The position numbers were made by a program, and so were the translations under genes. Source: Dactylosporangium sp. AC04546 (GTDB taxonomy: Bacteria > Actinomycetota > Actinomycetes > Mycobacteriales > Micromonosporaceae). Taken from it: DNA of 32,907 bases. This document shows, piece after piece, positions 1-5,612 of this stretch; position 1 is the first letter of the stretch; each line of letters opens with the position of its first letter. The notes beneath the pieces are model-generated. The model had not been told where the DNA came from. It saw only the letters and a list, made by a program, of their open reading frames with translations, and made no database searches. The DNA is taken from the NCBI RefSeq assembly GCF_022095675.1, contig NZ_JAHYSG010000129.1:1-32907 (forward strand), in the 5' to 3' direction.

Positions 1-487
1 GCCCCGCCCCGTCGACGGACTGCCCGGGCAGCAGCCCGAGCCAGGCCCGGTCACTGGCGAGCACCAGCACCCGGGCGCCGACCTCGACCCGGGCACCGTC
101 GCCGGTCCCCACCCAGGCCAGCCGCGCCGGCACGACCACGGTCGCGTCCCGCCCGACGGTCGCCCGCCCGAGCCGCGGATCGTCGGCGATCGTCAGCCCG
201 AACCGGACGTCCGCCCGCCGGGCGGCCAGCTCGGCGAGCGGCTGCGCGTCGCGCTCCCCCACCCGCGCCGCGGTCGCGGCCGCCCCGCACGCGACCCCGA
301 GGAGGACCGCCGCGATGATCCACCGCGCCTTGGCCAGCCGGGTGCGGCGCAGGCGTGGGCAGAGTGCGGCCAGGAGCAGGGCCGCTGTCGCGGTGCACCA
401 GGACGCCGGCGCGGGGAGGAACAGCGCGGTCAGGGCGGACAGCCAGGCGCCGAGGGCGGCGCCGGCCAGGCGGAAGTCGTGGGTCAT
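1..487 (-). CDS. comEC: ComEC/Rec2-type competence membrane protein, N-terminal part (cut by window edge)
   Basis: Only the N-terminal ~162 residues are present; the gene runs off the left edge. The start is ATG at 487-485, overlapping the comEA stop as ATGA, so the two are translationally coupled. The visible part begins MTHDFRLAGAALGAWLSA and has several hydrophobic Ala/Leu-rich segments, then a soluble stretch (ARRADVRFGLTIADDPRLG) resembling the DUF4131 region before the ComEC channel. In the family this protein is the inner-membrane channel that brings single-stranded DNA into the cytoplasm. The core channel and any metallo-beta-lactamase domain lie outside the window. Identity rests on the N-terminal pattern plus its place directly after comEA. 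Many actinomycetes carry this pair without demonstrated natural competence. Confidence 0.85.
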   Translation of the reverse strand, partial: MTHDFRLAGAALGAWLSALTALFLPAPASWCTATAALLLAALCPRLRRTRLAKARWIIAAVLLGVACGAAATAARVGERDAQPLAELAARRADVRFGLTIADDPRLGRATVGRDATVVVPARLAWVGTGDGARVEVGARVLVLASDRAWLGLLPGQSVDGAG

Positions 488-1266
488 ACGGTGACCCGGT
501 CCTTGAGCTGCTGGAACTTCGCGTCGCCGATCCCCTCCACCTTGCGCAGGTCGGCGACCGCGCGGAAGCCACCGTGGGACTCGCGGAACTCGATGATGCG
601 CTGGGCCAGCACCTCGCCGATGCCCGGCAGGGTCTGGAGCTCGGCCGCGGTGGCCGTGTTGAGGTTGACGAGGCCGCCGGCCGCCGCGCCGGTCGGGGCG
701 GGCGCGCCCGGGGGCTGCGGGACGCCGACCGCGACCATCTCGCCGTCGACGAGCTTGCGGGCCAGGTTGAGGCCGGTCAGGTCGGTGCCCGGCAGCGGGC
801 CGCCCGCGGCCTCGATGGCGTCGGCGACCCGGGCGCCGGCCGGGAGGCGGACCAGGCCGGGGCGGTTGACCTTGCCGGTGACCGAGACGACCAGCAGCGC
901 CGGGGAGGAAGAGGGCTGGGCCGGGGCGGCGGTCGAGACGGCCACCTCCGGTGCCGGCGTCACCCGCGGCCGGGAGTGCCAGGCGTAGAACGCGGCCGCC
1001 GCGACCACGACGGCGGCGATGACCGCCAGCACCCGCACCCCGGGCCGCCGCGGATCGAACGCGGCCAGCCCACCGCCGCCCCGCGCCACGACCGGAACTC
1101 CGTCGTCCGCGCCGAGCCCGAAGTCGGCGACCGAAGCAGCGGTGGGAAGGGTGCCGCGCGGCGGCCGGAACGTGGCGTCCCACGGATACGAAAGGTCGTC
1201 GTCCAGGTCCGGGGGCAGGCCGACCACCCGGGCCGGCGCGTCGTCAGTCTCGCCAGAGCGCCTCAT
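484..1266 (-). CDS. comEA: ComEA-like DNA-binding protein (membrane anchor, SLBB, helix-hairpin-helix)
   Basis: 260 residues from ATG 1266. Layout: a cytoplasmic ~75-residue N-terminus, one membrane segment (VLAVIAAVVVAAAAFYAW), a Pro/Ser/Ala-rich spacer, an SLBB domain (VSVTGKVNRPGLVRLPAGAR...), then a C-terminal double helix-hairpin-helix (VNLNTATAAELQTLPGIGE, FRAVADLRKVEGIGDAKFQQL). In the family it binds double-stranded DNA outside the membrane and feeds the ComEC channel. A GTG at 1275 is in frame, but it overlaps a TACGGT -10 hexamer (1279-1274) that sits 7 nt before ATG 1266, so I prefer the leaderless ATG start. The stop overlaps comEC by 4 bp. Two DnaA-box-like 9-mers lie upstream. 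Confidence 0.9.
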   Translation of the reverse strand: MRRSGETDDAPARVVGLPPDLDDDLSYPWDATFRPPRGTLPTAASVADFGLGADDGVPVVARGGGGLAAFDPRRPGVRVLAVIAAVVVAAAAFYAWHSRPRVTPAPEVAVSTAAPAQPSSSPALLVVSVTGKVNRPGLVRLPAGARVADAIEAAGGPLPGTDLTGLNLARKLVDGEMVAVGVPQPPGAPAPTGAAAGGLVNLNTATAAELQTLPGIGEVLAQRIIEFRESHGGFRAVADLRKVEGIGDAKFQQLKDRVTV

Positions 1267-1273
1267 GCCCGGC

Positions 1274-1279
1274 ACCGTA
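1274..1279 (-). promoter_or_regulatory. -10 hexamer of comEA (leaderless arrangement)
   Basis: TACGGT on the minus strand, 7 nt before ATG 1266. No Shine-Dalgarno fits between them, so transcription would begin at or next to the start codon. No convincing -35 is visible. Confidence 0.5.
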
Positions 1280-1320
1280 GGCGCACAGCCGTACCGCCCG
1301 CCCGGCCCGAACCCCGGATC

Positions 1321-1347
1321 TGTGGATAACCCGGCCCTTGTGGATTA
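1321..1347 (-). promoter_or_regulatory. Pair of DnaA-box-like 9-mers upstream of comEA
   Basis: Minus-strand TTATCCACA (1329-1321) is a perfect match to the classical DnaA box. TAATCCACA (1347-1339) is one base off. They point the same way, 18 bp apart. The second overlaps the degV stop codon (1347-1345), so it may be partly a coding coincidence. They sit about 40 bp upstream of the comEA -10. Confidence 0.4.
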
Positions 1348-2202
1348 CGCCGTCCGGTACACCACCACGGCCACCATGCCCGGCCCCACGTGGGCGCCGA
1401 CGACCGCGCCGACCTCCGTGAGGTACGCGGCCCGCAGCTGGCCGCCCAGGCGCTCCTTCAGCGTCGTGAGCAGCGCGTCCGCCCGGTCCGGCGCGGCCAG
1501 GTGATGCACCGCCACGTCCACCTCCGAGGTCCCTGCCGACTCGGCGGCGATGTCCACCAGGCGGGCCAACGCGCGGCTCGCCGTGCGGACCTTCTCGCGC
1601 ACCACCACGCCCTGCTCGGTCGTGTGCAGGATCGGCTTCACGGAGAGGGCCGTGCCGAGCAGGGCCGCGGCCGCGCCGATGCGGCCGCCGCGGCGCAGGA
1701 ACTCGAGGGTGTCGACGTAGAAGAGCGTGGTGGTGCGCTCCACCGCGGCGAGCGCGGCCTCGCGGACGTCGGCGAGCGTCCCGCCCGCGGCCGCGGCGGA
1801 GGCGGCGGCGACGGCCGGGAAGCCCAGGCCCATGCCGGTGGACTGGGCGTCGATGACCTCGACGCGCCCGTCGAAGGGCGCGGCGGCCAGCACCGCCGCG
1901 TCGTACGTGCCCGACAGCCGCGCCGAGAGGTGCACGGACAGCACCGACGAGGCGCCGCCGTCGAGCAGTTCGCGGTACACCTCGGAGAAGGCCTCGGGGG
2001 ACGGGCGTGACGTCGTCACGGCCACGCGCCGAGCGTTGAGGGCGTCGGCGACGGTGGCGGCGTCGATGTCCACGGTGTCGAGCCCGGTCACGCCGTTGAC
2101 GACCACGGCGAGCGGGACGACGGTCAGGTTGCCGGCCAGGTCGGGCGGCAGGTAGGCGGTCGAGTCGGTGACCACGGCGACGGCGGGGTGTGGGCCGGTC
2201 AT
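1345..2202 (-). CDS. DegV family fatty-acid-binding protein
   Basis: 285 residues. DegV hallmarks are present: an N-terminal TDSTAYLPPDL motif, a central TSRPSPEAFSEVYRELLDGG, SVHLSARLSGTYDAA with the serines that hold the lipid carboxylate, and DTLEFLRRGGRIGAAAALLG. In Firmicutes FakB proteins present fatty acids to a FakA kinase; in actinobacteria the partner is less clear and none lies here. The long open frame upstream (to 2967) is a shadow of other genes. ATG 2202 is chosen because the protein begins directly with the conserved fold and TACGGT (2214-2209) lies exactly 6 nt ahead with no Shine-Dalgarno, so the gene is likely leaderless. The neighbours match the order in M. tuberculosis, where a DegV gene lies near comEA. 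Confidence 0.92.
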   Translation of the reverse strand: MTGPHPAVAVVTDSTAYLPPDLAGNLTVVPLAVVVNGVTGLDTVDIDAATVADALNARRVAVTTSRPSPEAFSEVYRELLDGGASSVLSVHLSARLSGTYDAAVLAAAPFDGRVEVIDAQSTGMGLGFPAVAAASAAAAGGTLADVREAALAAVERTTTLFYVDTLEFLRRGGRIGAAAALLGTALSVKPILHTTEQGVVVREKVRTASRALARLVDIAAESAGTSEVDVAVHHLAAPDRADALLTTLKERLGGQLRAAYLTEVGAVVGAHVGPGMVAVVVYRTA

Positions 2203-2208
2203 GACGGC

Positions 2209-2214
2209 ACCGTA
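2209..2214 (-). promoter_or_regulatory. -10 hexamer of degV-family gene (leaderless)
   Basis: TACGGT followed by GCCGTC and then ATG 2202: a 6-nt gap that puts the transcription start at the A of the start codon. Confidence 0.55.
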
Positions 2215-2237
2215 GCGGATCGACCTGAGCGCACGGC

Positions 2238-2621
2238 TCAGCCTTCCTTGATCGACACCACCTGGAGCGGCGTGCCCTGCTGGCAGGTGGTGGCCAGGCC
2301 GGCCTGCGGGACCCCGGTCACGGTGAGCTTGACGCCGCTGCGGTACTTCGAGGGATCGCCCCCGAGCAGCAGATACGTCTTGTCGGCGGTCGAGAGCAGC
2401 ACGCACCCGGCCTCGACGCCGTCCTTGACCTGGCCGGTGACCGTGATCTCGCCGCTGAGCGCCCCCGAGGGCACCACCGACGGCGCCGGCGACGCGGACG
2501 CAGGCGCGGACGCGGGAGATGACGACGACGGCGCCCCGGCGGAGTCCGTGGCGTCGGGCGAGGCGCAACCGGCCAGCGCCAGCGCGGCGAGGACGGGCAG
2601 TGCGGCTAACCGAAGCTTCAT
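2238..2621 (-). CDS. Small secreted lipoprotein of unknown function
   Basis: 127 residues. The N-terminus is a lipoprotein signal peptide: MKLR, a hydrophobic core, then lipobox ALAGC with the lipidated Cys at residue 19. A Ser/Ala/Pro-rich spacer (residues ~22-52) follows, then a ~70-residue domain (SGEITVTGQVKDGVEAGC ... YLLLGGDPSKYRSGVKLTV ... TTCQQGTPLQV). The pattern of short beta strands with two Cys (about 74 and 113) suggests a small OB-like barrel, perhaps disulfide-bonded; similar domains occur in actinobacterial lipoproteins of unknown role. A Shine-Dalgarno-like GAGGGA lies just before ATG 2621. It lies 42 bp after the phosphatase gene, probably in the same transcript. No function is assigned. 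Confidence 0.82.
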   Translation of the reverse strand: MKLRLAALPVLAALALAGCASPDATDSAGAPSSSSPASAPASASPAPSVVPSGALSGEITVTGQVKDGVEAGCVLLSTADKTYLLLGGDPSKYRSGVKLTVTGVPQAGLATTCQQGTPLQVVSIKEG

Positions 2622-2663
2622 GGTCCCTCTGACGTCTCGGCGAACCGGGCGGTTCCTCCGAGG

Positions 2664-3263
2664 CTACGGCACGTTGTGTGCGAGCATCTGCCAACCCCGC
2701 ACGGTGTCGAACAGCAGGTGCGTGGAGTGACAGTTGTGCAGCGCGCCGAGCGTCGGGGCGAACTCGGCCGGCCAGCCGAGCAGCGCACACGTCGCATAAC
2801 GGGCCGCGGCGCCGTGCGTGGCGGCCACGATGACGGCGTCGTCGGGGGCATTGTCGACGGCCTCCTGCAGGGCGGTCGCGGTGCGCTTGCCGAGGGCGTC
2901 GACCTCCTCGACGTCCGCGTCGCCGACCTGCTCGCTGCGTCTCCAGCGCTCGAACGCCTCCGGCCACCCGGCGATGATCTCGGCGTGGGTCAGGCCCTCC
3001 CAGCGGCCGAAGCTACGCTCGCGCAGCCGCTCGTCGTGCCGCACCGGCAGCCCGGCCAGCGCCTCCAGGGCGGCGGCCGTGTCGGCGGCCCGCCGCAGGT
3101 CGCTCGCGATGAGGACGGTCGGCTTGAGGGCGGCCAGCCGGGGTGCCGCCACCCGCGCCTGCTCGGCGCCGATGTCGGACAGCGGTGTGTCGGTCTGACC
3201 CTGGACGCGGCCGCCGGCATTCCAGGCGGTCTGGCCGTGCCGCCACAGCACCAACAGCGTCAT
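2664..3263 (-). CDS. gpgP: Histidine phosphatase, probable glucosyl-3-phosphoglycerate phosphatase
   Basis: 199 residues. The phosphohistidine motif LWRHGQTAWN (R8 H9 G10) opens the protein. ASDLRRAADTA, LRERSFGRWEG and the second catalytic His in VAATHGAAARY complete the phosphoglycerate-mutase-like branch-1 site. ATG 3263 overlaps the rsfS stop as ATGA; the in-frame extension to 3317 lies inside rsfS and adds no family sequence. From memory, M. tuberculosis Rv2419c, next to RsfS and NadD genes, is the phosphatase that makes glucosylglycerate for methylglucose lipopolysaccharides. The shared order supports the same role, but other histidine-phosphatase substrates cannot be excluded from sequence. 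Confidence 0.88.
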   Translation of the reverse strand: MTLLVLWRHGQTAWNAGGRVQGQTDTPLSDIGAEQARVAAPRLAALKPTVLIASDLRRAADTAAALEALAGLPVRHDERLRERSFGRWEGLTHAEIIAGWPEAFERWRRSEQVGDADVEEVDALGKRTATALQEAVDNAPDDAVIVAATHGAAARYATCALLGWPAEFAPTLGALHNCHSTHLLFDTVRGWQMLAHNVP

Positions 3264-3643
3264 GCGGTGGCGGGCAGGTCGCGGTCGACGAACTCGATGA
3301 CCGGGCAGTCCTTCCACAGCCGGTCGAGGGCGTAGAACTCGCGCTCCTCGGTGTGCTGGACGTGCACGACGATGTCGACGTAGTCCAGCAGGACCCAGCG
3401 GCCGCCCCGCTCGCCCTCGCGGCGGACGGGCTTGGCCTTCTCGGGCAGCTCCAGCAGGCGCTCCTCGATCGCGTCGACGATCGACAGGACCTGGCGCTCG
3501 TTGGGCGCGGAGGCCACCAGGAACGCGTCGGTGATGACCAGCTGGTCGGCCACGTCGAGGATGACGATGTCTTCGGCCTTCTTGTCGGCGGCCGCCTGGG
3601 CAGCGGTGAGCGCCAGCTCGCGGGCACGCTCGGTGGCGGGCAC
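3260..3643 (-). CDS. rsfS: Ribosomal silencing factor RsfS (Iojap/YbeB)
   Basis: 127 residues, normal family length. Conserved features: AAADKKAEDIVILDVADQL, ITDAFLVASAPNERQV, and the C-terminal GGRWVLLDYVDIVVHVQ followed by REFYALDRLW. RsfS binds L14 on the large subunit and blocks joining of the subunits when nutrients are short. The start is GTG 3643 with a good Shine-Dalgarno (GAAGGGAG about 5 nt ahead). The stop overlaps the phosphatase start by 4 bp. nadD ends 75 bp upstream on the same strand, the usual actinobacterial nadD-rsfS order, though the LytR-type gene often found between them is absent. Confidence 0.96.
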   Translation of the reverse strand: MPATERARELALTAAQAAADKKAEDIVILDVADQLVITDAFLVASAPNERQVLSIVDAIEERLLELPEKAKPVRREGERGGRWVLLDYVDIVVHVQHTEEREFYALDRLWKDCPVIEFVDRDLPATA

Positions 3644-3718
3644 CGGTCTCCCTTCGTCGTTCGGTCCCGGCTCTCCGGGCTGTTTCTAGCCTCTCACGGA
3701 GGTACGACAGAACGCCCG

Positions 3719-4312
3719 TCAGTTGTTGCCGACTTTTCGGTACAAACCCCGCTTATTGATGTATTGCACCACCCCGTCCGGCACCAGATACCAGACCGGC
3801 TGACCCGCCTCGACCCGTCGCCGGCAGTCGGTCGACGAGATCGCCATCGCGGGCACCTGGATGAGGCTGACCGTGTCGGCGGGCAGGTGCTCGGCGTTGA
3901 GGTCGAAGCCGGGCCGCGTCACGCCCACGAAGTGCGCCAACGAGAACAGGTCGTCGGCGTCCTTCCAGGACAGGATCTTGCCCAGCGCGTCGGCGCCGGT
4001 GATGAAGAACATCTCCGCGTCGGTACCGTAGATGCGCCGCAGGTCCCGCAGCGTGTCCACGGTGTAGGTGGGACCACCGCGGTCGATGTCGACGCGACTC
4101 ACGGTGAAGCGCGGGTTGGAGGCGGTGGCGATCACCGTCATGAGATACCGGTCCTCGGCCGGGCTGACGCTGGCCTCGCTCTTCTGCCACGGCGCTCCGG
4201 TCGGCACGAAGACCACCTCGTCGAGCCCGAACCGGTCAGCCACCTCGCTCGCCGCGACCAGGTGGCCGTGGTGGATCGGGTCGAAGGTCCCACCCATGAT
4301 GCCCACGCGCAT
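3719..4312 (-). CDS. nadD: Nicotinate-nucleotide adenylyltransferase NadD
   Basis: 197 residues. It transfers AMP from ATP to nicotinate mononucleotide in NAD synthesis. The nucleotidyltransferase motif [11 protein letters not shown] (residues 7-17) is at the N-terminus, with [18 protein letters not shown] and FFITGADAL following. The C-terminal ISSTxxR motif reads ISSTDCRRR, slightly unusual in having Cys where Ile or Val is common. Upstream in-frame starts exist (4342, 4387), but TACGAT (4324-4319) lies exactly 6 nt before ATG 4312, and the protein then begins MRVGIMGG as in the family, so I choose the leaderless start. Confidence 0.95.
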   Translation of the reverse strand: MRVGIMGGTFDPIHHGHLVAASEVADRFGLDEVVFVPTGAPWQKSEASVSPAEDRYLMTVIATASNPRFTVSRVDIDRGGPTYTVDTLRDLRRIYGTDAEMFFITGADALGKILSWKDADDLFSLAHFVGVTRPGFDLNAEHLPADTVSLIQVPAMAISSTDCRRRVEAGQPVWYLVPDGVVQYINKRGLYRKVGNN

Positions 4313-4318
4313 CACCGC

Positions 4319-4324
4319 ATCGTA
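4319..4324 (-). promoter_or_regulatory. -10 hexamer of nadD (leaderless)
   Basis: TACGAT, then GCGGTG, then ATG 4312. The 6-nt gap fits initiation on the start codon and argues against the longer NadD start sites. Confidence 0.5.
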
Positions 4325-4406
4325 ATGATCGGTGCGGTTCATCTGGACGTCACCCGGACGTGGTCGGCGGACCGGCGCCCGGGGCACCGGCCCGCCCTCC
4401 CGCGTG

Positions 4407-4412
4407 TAGCGT
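4407..4412 (+). promoter_or_regulatory. -10 hexamer of the DUF397 gene (leaderless)
   Basis: TAGCGT, then 7 nt, then ATG 4420. No Shine-Dalgarno lies in the gap. It is divergent from the nadD promoter about 90 bp away. Confidence 0.5.
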
Positions 4413-4419
4413 TACGGCC

Positions 4420-4650
4420 ATGACGCTGCCTCACCCGAAGGGCGAGTTCGACAGCTCCCGCGCGCAGTGGCGCTCCGCGCCCGGCGGAAGCCACGGCAGT
4501 CGCGTCGAGGTCGCCTTCGTCGACGACCTCATCGGCCTGCGCAACGGCGCCGATCCCGACAGCCCGATCCTGGTCTTCACCCAGGCCGAGTGGGACGCGT
4601 TCGTGCTCGGCGCCAAGGACGGCGAGTTCGACGTGCGGACTCAGGGATAG
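4420..4650 (+). CDS. DUF397 domain protein (small actinobacterial regulator partner)
   Basis: 76 residues. Family signature: the W-R-S start (SSRAQWRSAPGGSHGSRVEVA), then IGLRNGADPDSPILVFTQAEWDAF, ending KDGEFDV. The Cys usually seen just before VEVA is Ser/Arg here and the usual VRDSK is GLRNG, so it is a diverged member. DUF397 proteins are specific to actinomycetes and often pair with an XRE-type DNA-binding protein in development-linked or toxin-antitoxin-like modules. No XRE gene is adjacent; the nearest is at 24408. Its 3' end overlaps the convergent gene at 4641 by 10 bp. It is preceded by a leaderless-type -10. Confidence 0.85.
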   Translation: MTLPHPKGEFDSSRAQWRSAPGGSHGSRVEVAFVDDLIGLRNGADPDSPILVFTQAEWDAFVLGAKDGEFDVRTQG

Positions 4651-5135
4651 AGCAGGGACCGGATCGGCTCCAGCCGGTCGACGCGCGGCGCCAGGGTGCG
4701 CACGCGCAGGACCAGCGTGACCGCCTCCAGCGTGGCGTCGTCGTCGGGCACCAGGTACTCGTCGTGGCGCACGAGCCACGCCGCCACCGCGGGCCAGTCG
4801 AACACCGGCCGCCGCGGATGCGGCCCGACCGGCGGCGGGAGCGCCCACCCGCGCACCACCTCGGCCGGCCGGCCCACCCGTTCGGCGACCGTCTCGACCG
4901 TGACGAGCGGGTCGTCGCCGGTCGCGCGGTCGGGCACGAGCCCCGCCGCGTCGAGGTCGCGGACGCCGGAGACCACCGCGTCCACGAGCGTCGGCGCCGG
5001 GCGGTCGAACGCCACCCAGCCGGCCCCGTCCGGCCGCGCCTCCACGCAGGCGTCGACCGCCCGCCACAGCAGCCGGTCGGCCCGCTCCTCCGTGATGTCC
5101 CCGGCCACCACCAGCCGGAACTGCCGCAGCCTCAT
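4641..5135 (-). CDS. Unknown protein with a possible helix-turn-helix segment
   Basis: 164 residues, not recognised. The N-terminal half (MRLRQFRLVVAGDITEERAD ... GAGWVAFDRPAPTLVDAVVSGVRDLDAAGL) looks like an alpha/beta domain. Residues ~80-125 (VTVETVAERVGRP, EVVRGW, then FDWPAVAAWL) read like a MerR- or excisionase-type winged helix, in which a recognition helix chooses a DNA site and a later WPAVAAWL helix packs against it. The C-terminus is Leu/Arg-rich. Its ATG overlaps the stop of the small upstream gene as ATGA, so the two are likely co-translated. A site-specific DNA-binding role is plausible but inferred only from the motif. Confidence 0.7.
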   Translation of the reverse strand: MRLRQFRLVVAGDITEERADRLLWRAVDACVEARPDGAGWVAFDRPAPTLVDAVVSGVRDLDAAGLVPDRATGDDPLVTVETVAERVGRPAEVVRGWALPPPVGPHPRRPVFDWPAVAAWLVRHDEYLVPDDDATLEAVTLVLRVRTLAPRVDRLEPIRSLLYP

Positions 5136-5290
5136 CGCGCCACCCGCCCGCAGGCGCGGTGCCGGTGTGCGAACGCGTCGATGCGCCGGGCCGCCCGCTG
5201 CGCGGCGGCTCCCCGCGGCACCCCGTCAGGCAGCCCGAGCCATCCCCCGCACACCGGGCAGTCGAGCCGCAACCAGGACCTGTCACTCAC
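5132..5290 (-). CDS. Small Cys/His-rich protein, possible zinc ribbon
   Basis: 52 residues from GTG 5290, chosen for a very strong Shine-Dalgarno (GGGGGAGGAACG about 7 nt ahead). Longer in-frame starts (ATG 5317, 5410) would bury that site inside the gene. The protein has CPVC near residue 11-14 and a late H-x-H-x-x-C, which could together bind one zinc. The rest is basic and Ala-rich (RGAAAQRAARRIDAF). It is translationally coupled (ATGA) to the helix-turn-helix-like gene downstream, so the two may act together, for example as a DNA-binding protein and a small partner. The function is unknown. Confidence 0.65.
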   Translation of the reverse strand: MSDRSWLRLDCPVCGGWLGLPDGVPRGAAAQRAARRIDAFAHRHRACGRVAR

Positions 5291-5384
5291 CGTCGTTCCT
5301 CCCCCGCCGATCGGCATCGCTTCCAGCCAGCCAACACCAGAAACAGCGGCTTGGGAGGGGCCAGAGCGGGGGCCAGCCGCAGCT

Positions 5385-5404
5385 CCGACATATACCGACA
5401 TAAC
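5385..5404 (+). repeat. Two direct copies of an 8-mer spaced one helical turn apart, upstream of trpS leader
   Basis: CCGACATA occurs at 5385-5392 and 5395-5402, a 10-bp period, about 45-60 bp upstream of the predicted trpS transcription start. The stretch is more AT-rich than its surroundings. It may be a same-face protein-binding site for trpS or for the divergent small gene. Confidence 0.4.
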
Positions 5405-5435
5405 CCTCACCAGGACCCTCCGGAAGCATCGGTGC

Positions 5436-5441
5436 TACCGT
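5436..5441 (+). promoter_or_regulatory. -10 hexamer of the trpS leader transcript
   Basis: TACCGT followed by GGTGGC and then GTG 5448. The 6-nt gap would start the RNA on the leader-peptide start codon. There is no clear -35; a GGACCC stretch sits at the right distance but is a poor match. Confidence 0.5.
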
Positions 5442-5447
5442 GGTGGC

Positions 5448-5486
5448 GTGCATACGACGATGCTGAGCAGCTGGCGCGCCCGTTAG
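5448..5486 (+). CDS. trpS leader peptide with a regulatory Trp codon
   Basis: A 12-codon frame, GTG 5448 to TAG 5486, reading (M)HTTMLSSWRAR. The Trp codon TGG is at 5472-5474, four codons before the stop; an internal ATG (5460) could also start it. A ribosome waiting for charged tRNA-Trp at this codon would cover roughly to 5486 and leave the next segment (5487-5494) free, whereas a ribosome at the stop codon would cover it. That is the geometry of Trp attenuation. Only one Trp codon is present, fewer than in classical trp leaders. The ribosome footprint is from general knowledge. Confidence 0.55.
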   Translation: MHTTMLSSWRAR

Positions 5487-5554
5487 GGGCGGCCACACTC
5501 GCGCATTCGCACGCACGAATCCCCACGCACACAGGCCGCCCGGTCCGGGCGGTC
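5487..5554 (+). promoter_or_regulatory. Candidate attenuator of trpS: antiterminator and terminator pairings
   Basis: Three segments compete. GGGCGGCC (5487-5494), right after the leader stop codon, is perfectly complementary to GGCCGCCC (5534-5541). That second segment is also the 5' arm of a compact hairpin, GGCCGCCCG / CGGGCGGTC (5534-5542 with 5546-5554, loop GTC, one G-U pair), followed by GTTCT. A short pairing of CGCCC (5477-5481) with GGGCG (5487-5491) would be the region 1:2 helix. A stalled ribosome favours 2:3 (read-through); a finishing ribosome favours the 3:4 hairpin (termination). The T-tract is weak, as is common in high-GC actinomycetes. Confidence 0.55.
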
Positions 5555-5612
5555 GTTCTGACGTGCACCGCGCGGATCCCGGCGGCCCCTGACTCCCCGA
5601 AGGGAAGCCACC

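Noticed and set aside
1345..2967. 540-codon form of the DegV gene
   Set aside because: The upstream part is a frame shadow of the lipoprotein and phosphatase genes; the family starts at 2202.
3666..3679. CCCGG CTCT CCGGG hairpin between nadD and rsfS
   Set aside because: Only a 5-bp stem with no T-tract; such stems are frequent by chance in this G+C content.
5432..5612. An alternative leader frame with tandem Trp codons (TGG TGG at 5441-5446)
   Set aside because: It has no stop before trpS and runs out of frame into it, and the Trp pair sits too far from the antiterminator segment. The TGG TGG lies at or ahead of the predicted transcription start.
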